Of a DNA stretch of 25,819 nt, positions 14,084 to 22,726 are shown one piece after another. The stretch is from W589 sp964611805 (lineage in GTDB: Bacteria > Chloroflexota > Dehalococcoidia > Dehalococcoidales > Fen-1064): the NCBI GenBank assembly GCA_964611805.1, contig CAZTBG010000031.1, positions 1-25,819 on the forward strand, given 5' to 3'. The number at the start of each line of letters is the position of its first letter. The stretch's first letter is position 1. The notes under the pieces are model-generated. The model made no database searches and was not told where the DNA came from. It was given only the letters and a program-made list of their open reading frames with translations. A program made the position numbers and the translations under genes.

Positions 14084-15067
14084 TTATACTGTCTGCAACC
14101 AGCGTGCCGCATCCTTGGCATGGTAGGTTAAAACAATGTCGGCCCCGGCTCTCTTTATCGCGGTGAGTGTCTCCAGTACAACCTGGCGCTCGTCGAGCCA
14201 GCCCTTTTGGCAGGCGGCTTTTACCATGGCGTACTCACCACTGACGTTGTAGGCAGCCAGAGGGTGGTTAAACTTGTTGCGCACTTCTCGTATCACGTCC
14301 AGGTAGGCCAGAGCTGGCTTAACCATGACGATATCGGCACCCTCGGCGATATCCAGTTCCACCTCCCGCAGCGCCTCACGCACGTTGGGCGGGTCCATCT
14401 GATAGGAACGGCGGTCGCCGAACTGGGGAGCCGACTCCGCTGCCTCCCGGAACGGCCCGTAAAAAGCCGAGGCATATTTGGCGGCGTAAGAAAGAATCGG
14501 GATGTGCTGGCACCCTTTATCGTCGAGCGCCTCCCTTATCGCTTTCACCCGGCCATCCATCATGTCTGAAGGAGCGACAATATCAGCACCAGCCTCGACG
14601 TGGGATAAAGCTACACTTGACAGCAGCGGCAATGTCCGGTCGTTATCAATGACGCCATTGCTCACTATTCCGCAGTGTCCGTGGCTGGTATATTCACAGA
14701 GACAGATGTCGGTTACCACCAGAAGCTCGGGCACAGCGCTCTTTATGGCTCGTATCGCTTTCTGGACGACTCCCTGTGGGTCATAGGCGGATGAGCCGGT
14801 TTCATCCTTATGTTCCGGTATCCCGAAGAGTAATACGGCGGGTATCTTGAGCTTAGCTACCTCCTCCGCTTCCGCTGATAGCTGGTCCGGTGAGTAGCGA
14901 AAGATACCCGGCATTGAATCAATCTCCTGCCTTATGCCTTTCCCATCGACGACGAATACAGGGTAAATAAGGTCACCAACGTCAATCCGATTTTCCCGGA
15001 CCAAAGCCCTTAGTGTTTCTGATTGGCGCAGGCGACGCAGGCGTAATTGGGGAAAGCCAGCCATCAT
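14084..15067 (-). CDS. hemB: Porphobilinogen synthase (5-aminolevulinate dehydratase), zinc type
   Basis: This 327-residue enzyme condenses two 5-aminolevulinate molecules to porphobilinogen. Schiff-base lysines are Lys197 (SYAAKYASAFYGPFR) and Lys250 (VMVKPALAYLD). The active-site metal triad is Cys122, Cys124 and Cys132 in DICLCEYTSHGHC, so it should be a zinc-dependent type rather than the Asp-rich magnesium type. The APSDMMDGRV motif is at 165-174. The start ATG overlaps the CobA-HemD stop in an ATGATG junction by 4 nt. Length and order are standard. Confidence 0.97.
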   Translation of the reverse strand: MMAGFPQLRLRRLRQSETLRALVRENRIDVGDLIYPVFVVDGKGIRQEIDSMPGIFRYSPDQLSAEAEEVAKLKIPAVLLFGIPEHKDETGSSAYDPQGVVQKAIRAIKSAVPELLVVTDICLCEYTSHGHCGIVSNGVIDNDRTLPLLSSVALSHVEAGADIVAPSDMMDGRVKAIREALDDKGCQHIPILSYAAKYASAFYGPFREAAESAPQFGDRRSYQMDPPNVREALREVELDIAEGADIVMVKPALAYLDVIREVRNKFNHPLAAYNVSGEYAMVKAACQKGWLDERQVVLETLTAIKRAGADIVLTYHAKDAARWLQTV

Positions 15068-16584
15068 CCCTCTCCTCCAAAGTATTCTTCCAGCGCTGCC
15101 ACCAGGCCCGGAACATTTTGTTTCCCGGCGATGATATCTACTTTGAGCCCGGCCCTGGTTGCAGCCTCAGCCGTTTTCGGCCCGATGCAGGCAACTTTTG
15201 CCCTGTTTACCGGCAATGGTTTACCGTGGAATACGGTGACCAGGTTGGTAACCGTTGAGGAACTGGTAAACGTAATCACATCAATATCCCCTGAAGCCAG
15301 CATTCGTTTGGCTTCAGCGATAGTCTTATATGGCGGGACCGTGTGATAACAGGTCAACTCGTGTACTTCGCCACCAAGCTTGCGGATTCCTTGTGGTAAT
15401 TCTTCATCTGCCTTGTCGGCCCGGGGCAGAAGAAAGCGCTGTCCCGTAATATCAAGATGCTCCAGACCGGTCAGGATGCCATCGGTTGTGTAGGTTTCCG
15501 GAACATAGTCGGCGGTGATGCCCCTGACTGCCAGGGCTTCTGCCGTAGCCGGACCGATGGCACCGATGCGCAATCCGTTCAAGGCACGGCTGTCCAGCTT
15601 TAGTTCACCCAGGCGTTGCCAGAAAGCGGACACGCCGTTAACACTGGTAAATATTATCCATTGATAGTGCTTGATATTTGAAATGGCTTTGTCCAAATCC
15701 GTGCTGTCAGTTATTGGCTGTATTTCGATTGTCGGTAGCTCTATCGGTTCGGCACCCCGCTCGGCGAGCATCTGGCTTAAGGTACTTGCCTGGTGGCGTG
15801 CCCGGGTAACCAGGATACGCCTGCCGAATAACGGCCGGTTATCAAACCAGCGCAGACTGTCTCGTAGACCGACTACCTGCCCGATGACGATGATTGCTGG
15901 TGGAGTGAGGCCTTTGTCTCTTACCCTTGTTACTATGTCCCCAAGGCAGCCGACTACTGTTTCCTGTTTGGACCTGGTGCCTTCCTTGACCACCGCCACC
16001 GGCGTACCCGGCGACCTGCCAGATTCAACCAGTCTGGAGACTATCTCCTGGAGGTTCTTCATACCCATAAGGAAGACCAGAGTGTCTACCCCGGTTGCCA
16101 ATCCCCCCCAGTTGATGCTCGATTCCCCTTTACCTGGGTACTCATGGCCCGTGATAACGGCGAACGAGGACGCCAGCCCGCGGTGAGTTACCGGGATGCC
16201 GGCGTAAGCCGGGACTGCTATCGCTGAGGTTATCCCCGGCACCACCTCGAAAGGCACACGGTGCCGGCTGAGAACCTCACCTTCCTCACCCCCACGTCCG
16301 AAGACGAATGGGTCCCCACCCTTGAGCCTCACCACGGTTTTGCCTTCTTTCGCCTTAATTATCAGAAGCTGATTTATCTCGTCCTGCGGCTTGGTGTGTT
16401 CTCCTGATGCTTTACCCACGTATATCCTCTCCGTATCAGGGCCGCAAAAATCAAGCAACCGGCTGTCAAGCAGGCGGTCATAAACAATGACATCCGCTTT
16501 CCTTAGAGACTCCAGACCTTTTACCGAAATCAGCCCGGGGTCACCCGGTCCTGCTCCAACCAGATAGACTTTTCCCGTTTTCAT
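15064..16584 (-). CDS. cobA-hemD: Fused uroporphyrinogen-III C-methyltransferase and uroporphyrinogen-III synthase
   Basis: This bifunctional protein of about 506 residues has a SUMT (CobA) part at about 1-245. Its motifs are VGAGPGDPGLIS (9-20), VRLKGGDPFVFGRGGEE (85-101), VPGITSAIAVPAYAGIPVTHR and FLMGMKNL. It makes precorrin-2 from uroporphyrinogen III using S-adenosylmethionine. The HemD part is at about 253-506 (RRILVTRARHQASTLSQMLAE, later FTSSSTVTNLV and CIGPKTAEAA) and closes hydroxymethylbilane to uroporphyrinogen III. The fusion channels flux towards siroheme. ATG at 16584 is preferred to an in-frame TTG at 16593, since relatives start with MK-GKVYLVGAGPG. Either way it overlaps or abuts the hemC stop. 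Confidence 0.94.
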   Translation of the reverse strand: MKTGKVYLVGAGPGDPGLISVKGLESLRKADVIVYDRLLDSRLLDFCGPDTERIYVGKASGEHTKPQDEINQLLIIKAKEGKTVVRLKGGDPFVFGRGGEEGEVLSRHRVPFEVVPGITSAIAVPAYAGIPVTHRGLASSFAVITGHEYPGKGESSINWGGLATGVDTLVFLMGMKNLQEIVSRLVESGRSPGTPVAVVKEGTRSKQETVVGCLGDIVTRVRDKGLTPPAIIVIGQVVGLRDSLRWFDNRPLFGRRILVTRARHQASTLSQMLAERGAEPIELPTIEIQPITDSTDLDKAISNIKHYQWIIFTSVNGVSAFWQRLGELKLDSRALNGLRIGAIGPATAEALAVRGITADYVPETYTTDGILTGLEHLDITGQRFLLPRADKADEELPQGIRKLGGEVHELTCYHTVPPYKTIAEAKRMLASGDIDVITFTSSSTVTNLVTVFHGKPLPVNRAKVACIGPKTAEAATRAGLKVDIIAGKQNVPGLVAALEEYFGGEG

Positions 16585-16589
16585 CCTGT

Positions 16590-17504
16590 TCAATCTACCC
16601 CAGCAATGACTTCATCAGCCCCCGATACCAGGAGCCTTTGCGCCAGCCTGGTTCCCAGCTCCTCAGGTGTCAGGGTGCTGTCCGATATTGAGGCACGGAA
16701 CATCCTTTTTGTTTTTACATCAGCAACCATCCCCTCAAGCCTTAAGGTACCATCTTCTACTGTCCCCAGAGCAGCGATCGGTGCACGGCAGCCGCCACCG
16801 AGGGCCCTGAGAAAGGCACGCTCGGCGGTGACGGCCTGCCACTCTGATACACGGTTTAGTGGGGCCAGCAATTCGGCGAGCTTACTGTCATCCGTCCGTA
16901 TCTCAACTGCCAGTGCTCCCTGACCGACCGCTGGAAGAAAATGCTCCAGCGGAAGGTATTCGCTTATTGTCTCCTCACAACCGAGGCGCTGCATGGCGGC
17001 TGCCGCCAGTACGACGCCATCGTACTGGCCTTCAGTGACCTTGCGCAAACGGGTATCAACGTTCCCCCGGATACTGCATATCTCCAGTTCAGGACAGCAT
17101 GCGCCGAGCTGGACAGCGCGCCTCAGGCTGCCGGTGCCTATCCTTGAGCCGGGCGGAAGCTCGGCCAGTTTTAACCCTCTGGAGACAAGCACGTCTCTGG
17201 GGTCCAGTCTCTCGGTTACCGCGGCCAGGCATAATCCGTCGGGGATTTCAGTTGGCATGTCTTTGAGGCTGTGCACCGCCAGGTCAATCTGCTCGCTTAG
17301 TAAGGCCTCTTCCAGTTCCTTGACAAAGACACCAGCGCCAGCCATGCGGTCAAGCGGGACGTGGCGACTTCGATCACCCCGGGTTATTACCTTGCTGATG
17401 ACAACTTCAAGATGAGCGGCCTCTCTAATTTTAGCCGCCACCGATTCAGCCTGAGTCAGGGCAAGTCTGCTGCCCCGCGTACCGGCGATGATGGTTCTTT
17501 TCAT
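16590..17504 (-). CDS. hemC: Hydroxymethylbilane synthase (porphobilinogen deaminase)
   Basis: This 304-residue enzyme joins four porphobilinogens into hydroxymethylbilane. It starts with IAGTRGSRLALTQAE and contains the HSLKDMPTE motif with the catalytic Asp82. The IGTGSLRR and RGNVDTRL segments match the cofactor-binding region, and Cys239 in GGGCRAPIAA anchors the dipyrromethane cofactor. Its ATG overlaps the hemA stop by 4 nt. Length is normal. It feeds the HemD half of the next gene product. Confidence 0.97.
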   Translation of the reverse strand: MKRTIIAGTRGSRLALTQAESVAAKIREAAHLEVVISKVITRGDRSRHVPLDRMAGAGVFVKELEEALLSEQIDLAVHSLKDMPTEIPDGLCLAAVTERLDPRDVLVSRGLKLAELPPGSRIGTGSLRRAVQLGACCPELEICSIRGNVDTRLRKVTEGQYDGVVLAAAAMQRLGCEETISEYLPLEHFLPAVGQGALAVEIRTDDSKLAELLAPLNRVSEWQAVTAERAFLRALGGGCRAPIAALGTVEDGTLRLEGMVADVKTKRMFRASISDSTLTPEELGTRLAQRLLVSGADEVIAGVD

Positions 17505-18766
17505 CCCCTCTTATCCGCATCCAGCTTGAATAGCTCTCTCACCATTTCAGCATAGCCGGGGCCATGCCCGTTGGCTTTGAGATTGTGAATTGGCTCTTTT
17601 AATATCTTGGCGACAATTGCCCGGGTCATCATTTCAAGACTATACTGCTCCTCCTCGGATAGTGGCGGGAGCTTTTTCAGGGTACGGGTGAGGTGCGAAC
17701 GTCGTATATCTTCAGCCTTTTTCATCAGGGCGGTCACCACCGGCCTGACCTCAAGGTCCTGCCACCAGGCGAAGAACTCTTTTACCTTGGCGGCAATAAT
17801 TTCTCCAGCTTTCTCAATCTCTCCCTCGCGCTGCTTGCGGTTCTGTTCGGAAATGCTGTTAAGGTCGTCAATGTTATACAGGAAAACATTGTTTACCTGT
17901 GCCACTGCTGATGTTACATTTCGGGGAACAGCGATATCAATTATTACTAGAGGCGACTCGAGGTGTTGCCTCATCGCTGCCTCGACGAGTGCCACATCCA
18001 GTAGATGGTGGGGTGCATCGGCACAGGTAATCACCAGGTCCGAGGTAGCCAGTTCCTCGGCAATACTGCTTAAGCTAATCGATGTCCCGCCCAGGTCCGC
18101 AGCCAGCTTCGAGGCCCTGTCATGTGTGCGGCTGACCACACCAATCTGCGATACCCCTCTTTCTTTGGCTGCCCTGGCTGCTAGTGTACCCGCTTCCCCG
18201 GCACCGATAACCAGCATCCTGCACTTTTTCAGGTCGCCAATAATATTAGCGGCTAAATCTACTGCTATTGAGCTGACAGAAAGCGCATTGCGACTGATTC
18301 CTGTTTGCTCACGTACCAGCCTCCCTGTCCTGATAGCGCTCTGAAAAACGTGACGAAGCGGAAGATTCACGGTGCCCGTCTTCTCCGCTATCTCAAGTGC
18401 CTGTCTTACCTGGCCTAGGACTTCATATTCACCCACTACCATAGATTCCAGCCCGCTTGCTACCCGGAAAAGGTGCTTGGCTGCTTCTGTGTCCCGATAA
18501 ACGTAGACATATCTGAGTAACTCATCGTCGGGAGAGTCCAGCATACCCTTCAAGAAGTCCAGAGTCGCTCTTTTTGCGTCGTCTCCATTATCATCAGTAA
18601 CAGTATAAATTTCAGTGCGGTTACAGGTAGACAGGATTATGCCCTGGGGAATGTGAGAGCATAGCAGTGACAATGCATCAACCAGGTTCTCGGCACTAAT
18701 TGCCACCTTCTCCAGAATAGCCACTGGAGCCGTTTGATGATTTATCCCTACCAGACTAAACTGCAT
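17501..18766 (-). CDS. hemA: Glutamyl-tRNA reductase
   Basis: This 421-residue enzyme reduces glutamyl-tRNA(Glu) to glutamate-1-semialdehyde with NADPH. It is the committed step of tetrapyrrole synthesis and usually the regulated one. The catalytic Cys48 lies in LSTCNRTEIY. GINHQTAPV is near the start, ESMVVGEYEVLGQVR near 107-121 and the NADPH motif VIGAGEAG near 190. The C-terminal dimerisation helices follow to the end. GAAGGG lies 4-5 nt before the ATG. It starts 12 nt after the sirC stop and has a 4-nt overlap with hemC. No separate promoter was found. Confidence 0.97.
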   Translation of the reverse strand: MQFSLVGINHQTAPVAILEKVAISAENLVDALSLLCSHIPQGIILSTCNRTEIYTVTDDNGDDAKRATLDFLKGMLDSPDDELLRYVYVYRDTEAAKHLFRVASGLESMVVGEYEVLGQVRQALEIAEKTGTVNLPLRHVFQSAIRTGRLVREQTGISRNALSVSSIAVDLAANIIGDLKKCRMLVIGAGEAGTLAARAAKERGVSQIGVVSRTHDRASKLAADLGGTSISLSSIAEELATSDLVITCADAPHHLLDVALVEAAMRQHLESPLVIIDIAVPRNVTSAVAQVNNVFLYNIDDLNSISEQNRKQREGEIEKAGEIIAAKVKEFFAWWQDLEVRPVVTALMKKAEDIRRSHLTRTLKKLPPLSEEEQYSLEMMTRAIVAKILKEPIHNLKANGHGPGYAEMVRELFKLDADKRG

Positions 18767-18778
18767 GAGACCCTTCCA

Positions 18779-19429
18779 TCAGTCTTGTTGCACTTTCAGA
18801 TTACCGAGTAGAACAGCTTTGGCTCGTTTACTTTCCCCTCTCTTTATCAGGTCAGTCAACAAGTCCAGGTCCAGGGCTTTCTGCCAGTCTTCACCGTTAA
18901 CCTTGACCCCCAGTTGTCTTAATTCAGTGCGTACTTCGCCAATCAGGAGGGCCAGCGCGGCATACTCGTCTCCTAAATCCTTTTCAAGTCTTGTGCGGAT
19001 TTTCCGGGCAAGTGCCGGACTTCGTCCCGCGGTGGAGACGGCAATAGTTACGTCTCCCCGACTCAAACAGGACGGCACAATGAAATCAGAGTCAGCCGCG
19101 TCATCCACCACATTGACCAGGACGCCTCTCCCTTTAGCCTCTTTCACAACCTCAAGATTAACGGCGTGTTCATCGGTTGCCGCTATCACAATTAGTGCTT
19201 CTCTTAAATCACCAGGCTGGTATAGCTTTCTCTGTACAGTTATTTCCTCGGTCTCGGCCAGCCTGTCTAACTCGTGACAGGGGTCGGGGCTGATTACTTG
19301 GACGTCGGCACCAGCATCCAGAAGTGCTTGAACTTTGCGCAGAGCGACCTGACCGCCGCCGACAACCACGCACTTCTTACCGCTGACATTCAGAAAAATC
19401 GGATAATAGGAAGGCGGTTCTTTCTTCAT
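18779..19429 (-). CDS. sirC: Precorrin-2 dehydrogenase (SirC/CysG N-terminal/Met8 type), possibly also ferrochelatase
   Basis: This 216-residue NAD-dependent enzyme oxidises precorrin-2 to sirohydrochlorin. The Rossmann motif VVVGGGQVALRKVQALLDAGADV lies at about 21-43, shown here in part as VVVGGGQVALRK. It is followed by VIAATDEHAVN and VNVVDD. Asp109 aligns with the Asp of CysG/Met8 that takes part in dehydrogenation and, in bifunctional members, iron insertion. The VSTAGRSPALA segment is typical. No CbiX/SirB chelatase gene is visible in the operon, so the iron step may be done by this protein or by one encoded elsewhere. Its start overlaps the previous stop by 4 nt. Confidence 0.93.
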   Translation of the reverse strand: MKKEPPSYYPIFLNVSGKKCVVVGGGQVALRKVQALLDAGADVQVISPDPCHELDRLAETEEITVQRKLYQPGDLREALIVIAATDEHAVNLEVVKEAKGRGVLVNVVDDAADSDFIVPSCLSRGDVTIAVSTAGRSPALARKIRTRLEKDLGDEYAALALLIGEVRTELRQLGVKVNGEDWQKALDLDLLTDLIKRGESKRAKAVLLGNLKVQQD

Positions 19430-20403
19430 ACCAAATATTTAACCCTCGTTTTTTTGAACTCTCTGGTACTGTACAGCAGGGCATAATCTGTGAGGCCCGT
19501 TTTACGAGATACTCTCTCTGCTATATCCTGGCATACTTCTCGCGAGTGCCCGTGAATCATGGCGAAGAGATTATATTGCCAGTGCTGGTTTGTCCCTCTT
19601 TCGTAGCAGTGGCTGACCTCTTTCAGTGAAGCCAGTTTCCGACCGACATTGTCTACTTTATCCGTTGAAGCCACCCAGCAGGACATGGCATTTGCCGTAA
19701 AGCCGGCATTCCTGTGGTTGATAGAAGCGCTAAAGCGCCGAATAACACCTCGTTTCTGGAGCGACCTGCATCCTGCCAGAAATCGTTCGGTGTCCATATC
19801 CACTCTTTCTGCCATCACAGAGAATGGTACAGGGACTAAGGCCAGGTCCTGTTGTAGCTCATTGATGATTAGCCTGTCGGTGCTGGAAAGCTTGACCTGA
19901 CTGGTGAGAGCACTCTTCCGGCGAGCCACCGGCGCTGTTTGCCCATTCTCGTCCATGTCAAAGTAAGCACCTATCTTGAATACTTTTACCGCCGGCAATG
20001 AGAAGGCAGTTTCAGCACCTGTAGCTCGAGTTAGCTTTTGGAGTTCTGTTTCAATATCACTTTCCGGAGGCAAAGCCAGGGTAAACCATACGTTGAATCG
20101 GTGCTCTCTTTCATACCCGTGGCTGACTCCGGGTTGGCTGGCGATAACCTGTTCGGCTTTTTCCAGGTTGGCCTCTGTCACCTTCATTGCCACCAGGGTA
20201 GTGTTATAGCCGAGGCTTCTGGAATCAATAACCGGACCTATCAGGCGGATGATTCCCCTTTCCTTTAGCTGCTCGATACGCCGGATTATCTCATCGGTGC
20301 TGATGTCCAACCGTCGCCCCAGCTCGGCAAAGGGTTCCCTGGTCAACGGGAACTCTGTCTGTACGAGGTTAAGAAGCCTCCGGTCGCTACTAGCTAACTG
20401 CAT
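19426..20403 (-). CDS. ahbAB: Siroheme decarboxylase, fused AhbA-AhbB
   Basis: This 325-residue protein consists of two tandem Lrp/AsnC-like siroheme decarboxylase subunits. Each half has an N-terminal winged-helix-like part and a ferredoxin-like part. The first half (about 1-150) carries IRLIGPVIDSRSLGYNTTLVA and VSHGYEREHRFNVWFTL (His95, Tyr97). The second half (about 172-325) carries RRFSASINHRNAGFTANAM and VSHCYERGTNQHWQYNLF (His265, Tyr267, Asn278). These match AhbA and AhbB in that order. The pair removes two acetate carboxyls of siroheme to give 12,18-didecarboxysiroheme. They are usually separate genes; fusions of the related NirDL pair also exist. It overlaps ahbD by 1 nt and sirC by 4 nt. 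With AhbC and AhbD adjacent and no NirF/NirN/NirE nearby, heme b rather than heme d1 is the expected product. Confidence 0.92.
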   Translation of the reverse strand: MQLASSDRRLLNLVQTEFPLTREPFAELGRRLDISTDEIIRRIEQLKERGIIRLIGPVIDSRSLGYNTTLVAMKVTEANLEKAEQVIASQPGVSHGYEREHRFNVWFTLALPPESDIETELQKLTRATGAETAFSLPAVKVFKIGAYFDMDENGQTAPVARRKSALTSQVKLSSTDRLIINELQQDLALVPVPFSVMAERVDMDTERFLAGCRSLQKRGVIRRFSASINHRNAGFTANAMSCWVASTDKVDNVGRKLASLKEVSHCYERGTNQHWQYNLFAMIHGHSREVCQDIAERVSRKTGLTDYALLYSTREFKKTRVKYLV

Positions 20404-21560
20404 TACTCCTGTGCTCCGGCTCTGGTTAAGTTCGTTCGTCCCTTCACTGGTTCATAAATACAATAAGGCTCAGCCTCGAGGTAGTCACCGGTGCTCTCGT
20501 AAGCGCGAGCCCGACACCCGCCGCAGACTCTTTTGTACTCGCACACCCCGCATTTACCTTTGATATTTGACAGGTCCCTGAGGTGGTTGAATAAAGGCGA
20601 ATCAGCCCAAATCTGCCCGAAAGACTGCTTCCTGACATCTCCCGCTTCCACATCGAGATAACCGCAGCCTTTTACTTTCCCCTGATGTGAGATGAAGCAA
20701 AAGCCAGTACCAGCCAGACAGCCGCGCGTAATTGTGTCAGTCGGATGTCCGTGTCCCGCCGAGGGCCCCCTGCCATGGCTGGGTGATGGCGCCTTTACGG
20801 GGGCGGATTTCTCCCTCTGGCTGACTATCCGCATATAGTGAGGTGCATCGGTTGGCTTGAAGAATATCCTCTCCCCCAATTCAGATTGTTTATCATAAAT
20901 CCAATTTAAGGTTTGCTCGTATTCCTGTGGCGAGAGCTCGACTGACTCCAGGCCTTTACCACGGCCCGTTGGTACAAGAAGAAAGGGATGGAAGGCAACC
21001 GCCCCAACATCCAGTGCCAGAGATAAGAGCTTATCCAGGTAGGGTGCACTCAGCTTTGTTACGGTACAGTTTATCTGGACTTCGAGACCTGCCTCCCGGA
21101 CGTTGGTTATACCGGCCATTACAGCGTCAAAGGCGCCGGACTTGCCGCGGAAATTATCCTGAAGAGTAGCTACCGGAAAGTCCAGGCTTATGCCCACACG
21201 AGAAATCGGGATGGTCTTCATCCGGGACGCAATCTCTCTGGTGATAAGCGTACCATTGGTTCCCATCACTACTCGCAGTCCTCGGGCAACTGCGTATCTG
21301 GCGATTTGGAATACATCCTTGCGGACAAGCGGCTCGCCACCAGTAAGAATGATAATTGGACGGCCTACTTCCAATATCTGGTCAACGAGTCCGAAGCACT
21401 CTTCAGTTGTTAGTTCATTACTGTACTGGTTGCTGTCCGAAGAAGCCCGGCAGTGGGCACAAAAAAGGTTGCAGCTACGGGTTATCTCCCAGGCCACCAG
21501 CTGTAATCTGGGTGTGATGATATCTGATTGTTTCCGATTGTTCTCATTGTCTTTTGTCAT
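20403..21560 (-). CDS. ahbD: Radical SAM heme synthase AhbD
   Basis: This 385-residue radical SAM protein oxidatively decarboxylates the two propionates of Fe-coproporphyrin III to vinyls, giving heme b. The radical SAM cluster is Cys30, Cys34 and Cys37 in CNLFCAHC. GGEP is at 74-77. The C-terminal region has extra cysteines at 281, 288, 299, 337, 340, 346, 349 and 367, including the SPASM-like KCGVCEYKRVCGGC motif and the GCLAGTGFCFISHQGKVKGCG phrase (given in part). A Pro/Gly/His-rich loop at about 250-276 precedes the first of these. A 4-nt overlap with ahbC shows coupling. Similar radical SAM enzymes such as NirJ cannot be fully excluded, but the C-terminus fits AhbD. Confidence 0.9.
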   Translation of the reverse strand: MTKDNENNRKQSDIITPRLQLVAWEITRSCNLFCAHCRASSDSNQYSNELTTEECFGLVDQILEVGRPIIILTGGEPLVRKDVFQIARYAVARGLRVVMGTNGTLITREIASRMKTIPISRVGISLDFPVATLQDNFRGKSGAFDAVMAGITNVREAGLEVQINCTVTKLSAPYLDKLLSLALDVGAVAFHPFLLVPTGRGKGLESVELSPQEYEQTLNWIYDKQSELGERIFFKPTDAPHYMRIVSQREKSAPVKAPSPSHGRGPSAGHGHPTDTITRGCLAGTGFCFISHQGKVKGCGYLDVEAGDVRKQSFGQIWADSPLFNHLRDLSNIKGKCGVCEYKRVCGGCRARAYESTGDYLEAEPYCIYEPVKGRTNLTRAGAQE

Positions 21561-22726
21561 CTTGCTAGTCCAATCTCCTCATCAGTGAGATAGCAGGCCG
21601 GGTCTTCTGCCCAGACATCGCCAAAGACGGCTTCAGCCCGTACTCTTAGATTACCGTTACAAATGTCGAGATACTGGCAACGACTGCAACGTCCCTTGAG
21701 TAGCTTTTTACGATTTCTCAACCCTTGAAGAAGTGGCTCAGAGGTGTCTGACCATATCTCGCCAAATTTCCTCTCCTGGACATTGCCCAACTTATAGTGC
21801 CACCAGAACTGGTCGGGATGAACATTACCCAGGTCATCAACGGCACCTATCCTGATACCGGAGTTATTGCCGCCGTTCATCTTAAGTAAGCTCAAGATTT
21901 TATCGGCGCGCTGCGGGTCCTGCTTCTTGGTCTTAAGGTACAGGTAGACTCCGTCGGTGTGATTGTCGACAGTAAGGATCTCCTTATGCAGGCCGCTCCG
22001 GTACATGTCCTGGGTGCGTTCGCAAATCAAATCGACCACTGACCTGGTCTGGGAATGGTCAATATCCTCGTTCTGGAGGCTGCTACCACGACCGGAGTAG
22101 GCAAGGTGATAGAAGCAGACCCTGTCTATTTTTTCATCCTCCACCAGTTGTAGAATTTCTGGAATTTCCAGATAGTTGGAGCGAGTTATGGTCAACCGTA
22201 GCGATACTCTTAGCCCAAGTGCGATACAATTTCTGATGCCATTGAGAGCCGCCTGATAAGCTCCGTCTCGACCCCGAAAACGATCGTTGTTTGCTCCTAT
22301 GCCATCAAGACTTATCCCAACTTCGGCAAACCCGACGTTTGCAATTATTCCGGCTACTTCCTTGGTAATCAGGGTACCATTAGTTGATAGGGCAATCCTT
22401 AGTCCTTGCTGACGGGCGTAGTCTGCTAATTCAAAAAAGTCCCTTCTCATTAATGGCTCTCCCCCCGAAAAGAGGACTACGGGGACGCCGAATTCAGCCA
22501 GGTCATGAATGAATGCTTTCCCCGCTCTGGTATCCATTTCTTCAGGTGATTTACGATTATCGGCACTGGCATAGCAATGAATGCAGCTTAGATTGCATTG
22601 CCTGGTACAATTCCAGACGACGACGGGTCTCGGAGACTCTTCTGTGTGATTCAACGGCCTTTCCCTGTACCGGAGGTTATCACCAGGGCTGACACCATCA
22701 CAAAGCAAACGGGAAATTGAAATCAT
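21557..22726 (-). CDS. ahbC: Radical SAM 12,18-didecarboxysiroheme deacetylase AhbC
   Basis: This 389-residue radical SAM protein removes the two acetate side chains of didecarboxysiroheme to give Fe-coproporphyrin III. The cluster Cys44-Cys48-Cys51 (CNLSCIHC) is preceded by VVWNCTRQ. GGEP is at 88-91. The phrases VCFYHLAYSGRG, VDNHTDGVYLYL, MNGGNNSG and GNVHPDQFWW are typical of AhbC/NirJ. The C-terminus carries CSRCQYLDICNG and a later Cys for an auxiliary cluster. NirJ makes a related change in heme d1 synthesis, but the neighbouring AhbD and AhbAB favour AhbC. It overlaps the regulator gene by 4 nt and ahbD by 4 nt. Confidence 0.9.
   Translation of the reverse strand: MISISRLLCDGVSPGDNLRYRERPLNHTEESPRPVVVWNCTRQCNLSCIHCYASADNRKSPEEMDTRAGKAFIHDLAEFGVPVVLFSGGEPLMRRDFFELADYARQQGLRIALSTNGTLITKEVAGIIANVGFAEVGISLDGIGANNDRFRGRDGAYQAALNGIRNCIALGLRVSLRLTITRSNYLEIPEILQLVEDEKIDRVCFYHLAYSGRGSSLQNEDIDHSQTRSVVDLICERTQDMYRSGLHKEILTVDNHTDGVYLYLKTKKQDPQRADKILSLLKMNGGNNSGIRIGAVDDLGNVHPDQFWWHYKLGNVQERKFGEIWSDTSEPLLQGLRNRKKLLKGRCSRCQYLDICNGNLRVRAEAVFGDVWAEDPACYLTDEEIGLAR

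Noticed and set aside
17607..18344. Long plus-strand open frame of 245 codons opposite hemA
   Set aside because: It is antisense to a full-length hemA with intact motifs, has Ser/Arg-rich translation of low complexity and no ribosome site. It is a shadow of codon bias.
19426..22726. Heme d1 (Nir) pathway instead of heme b
   Set aside because: The fused decarboxylase resembles NirDL, but NirE/NirF/NirN-like genes are absent, the C-terminal Cys pattern of the second radical SAM protein fits AhbD, and no cd1 nitrite reductase is nearby.
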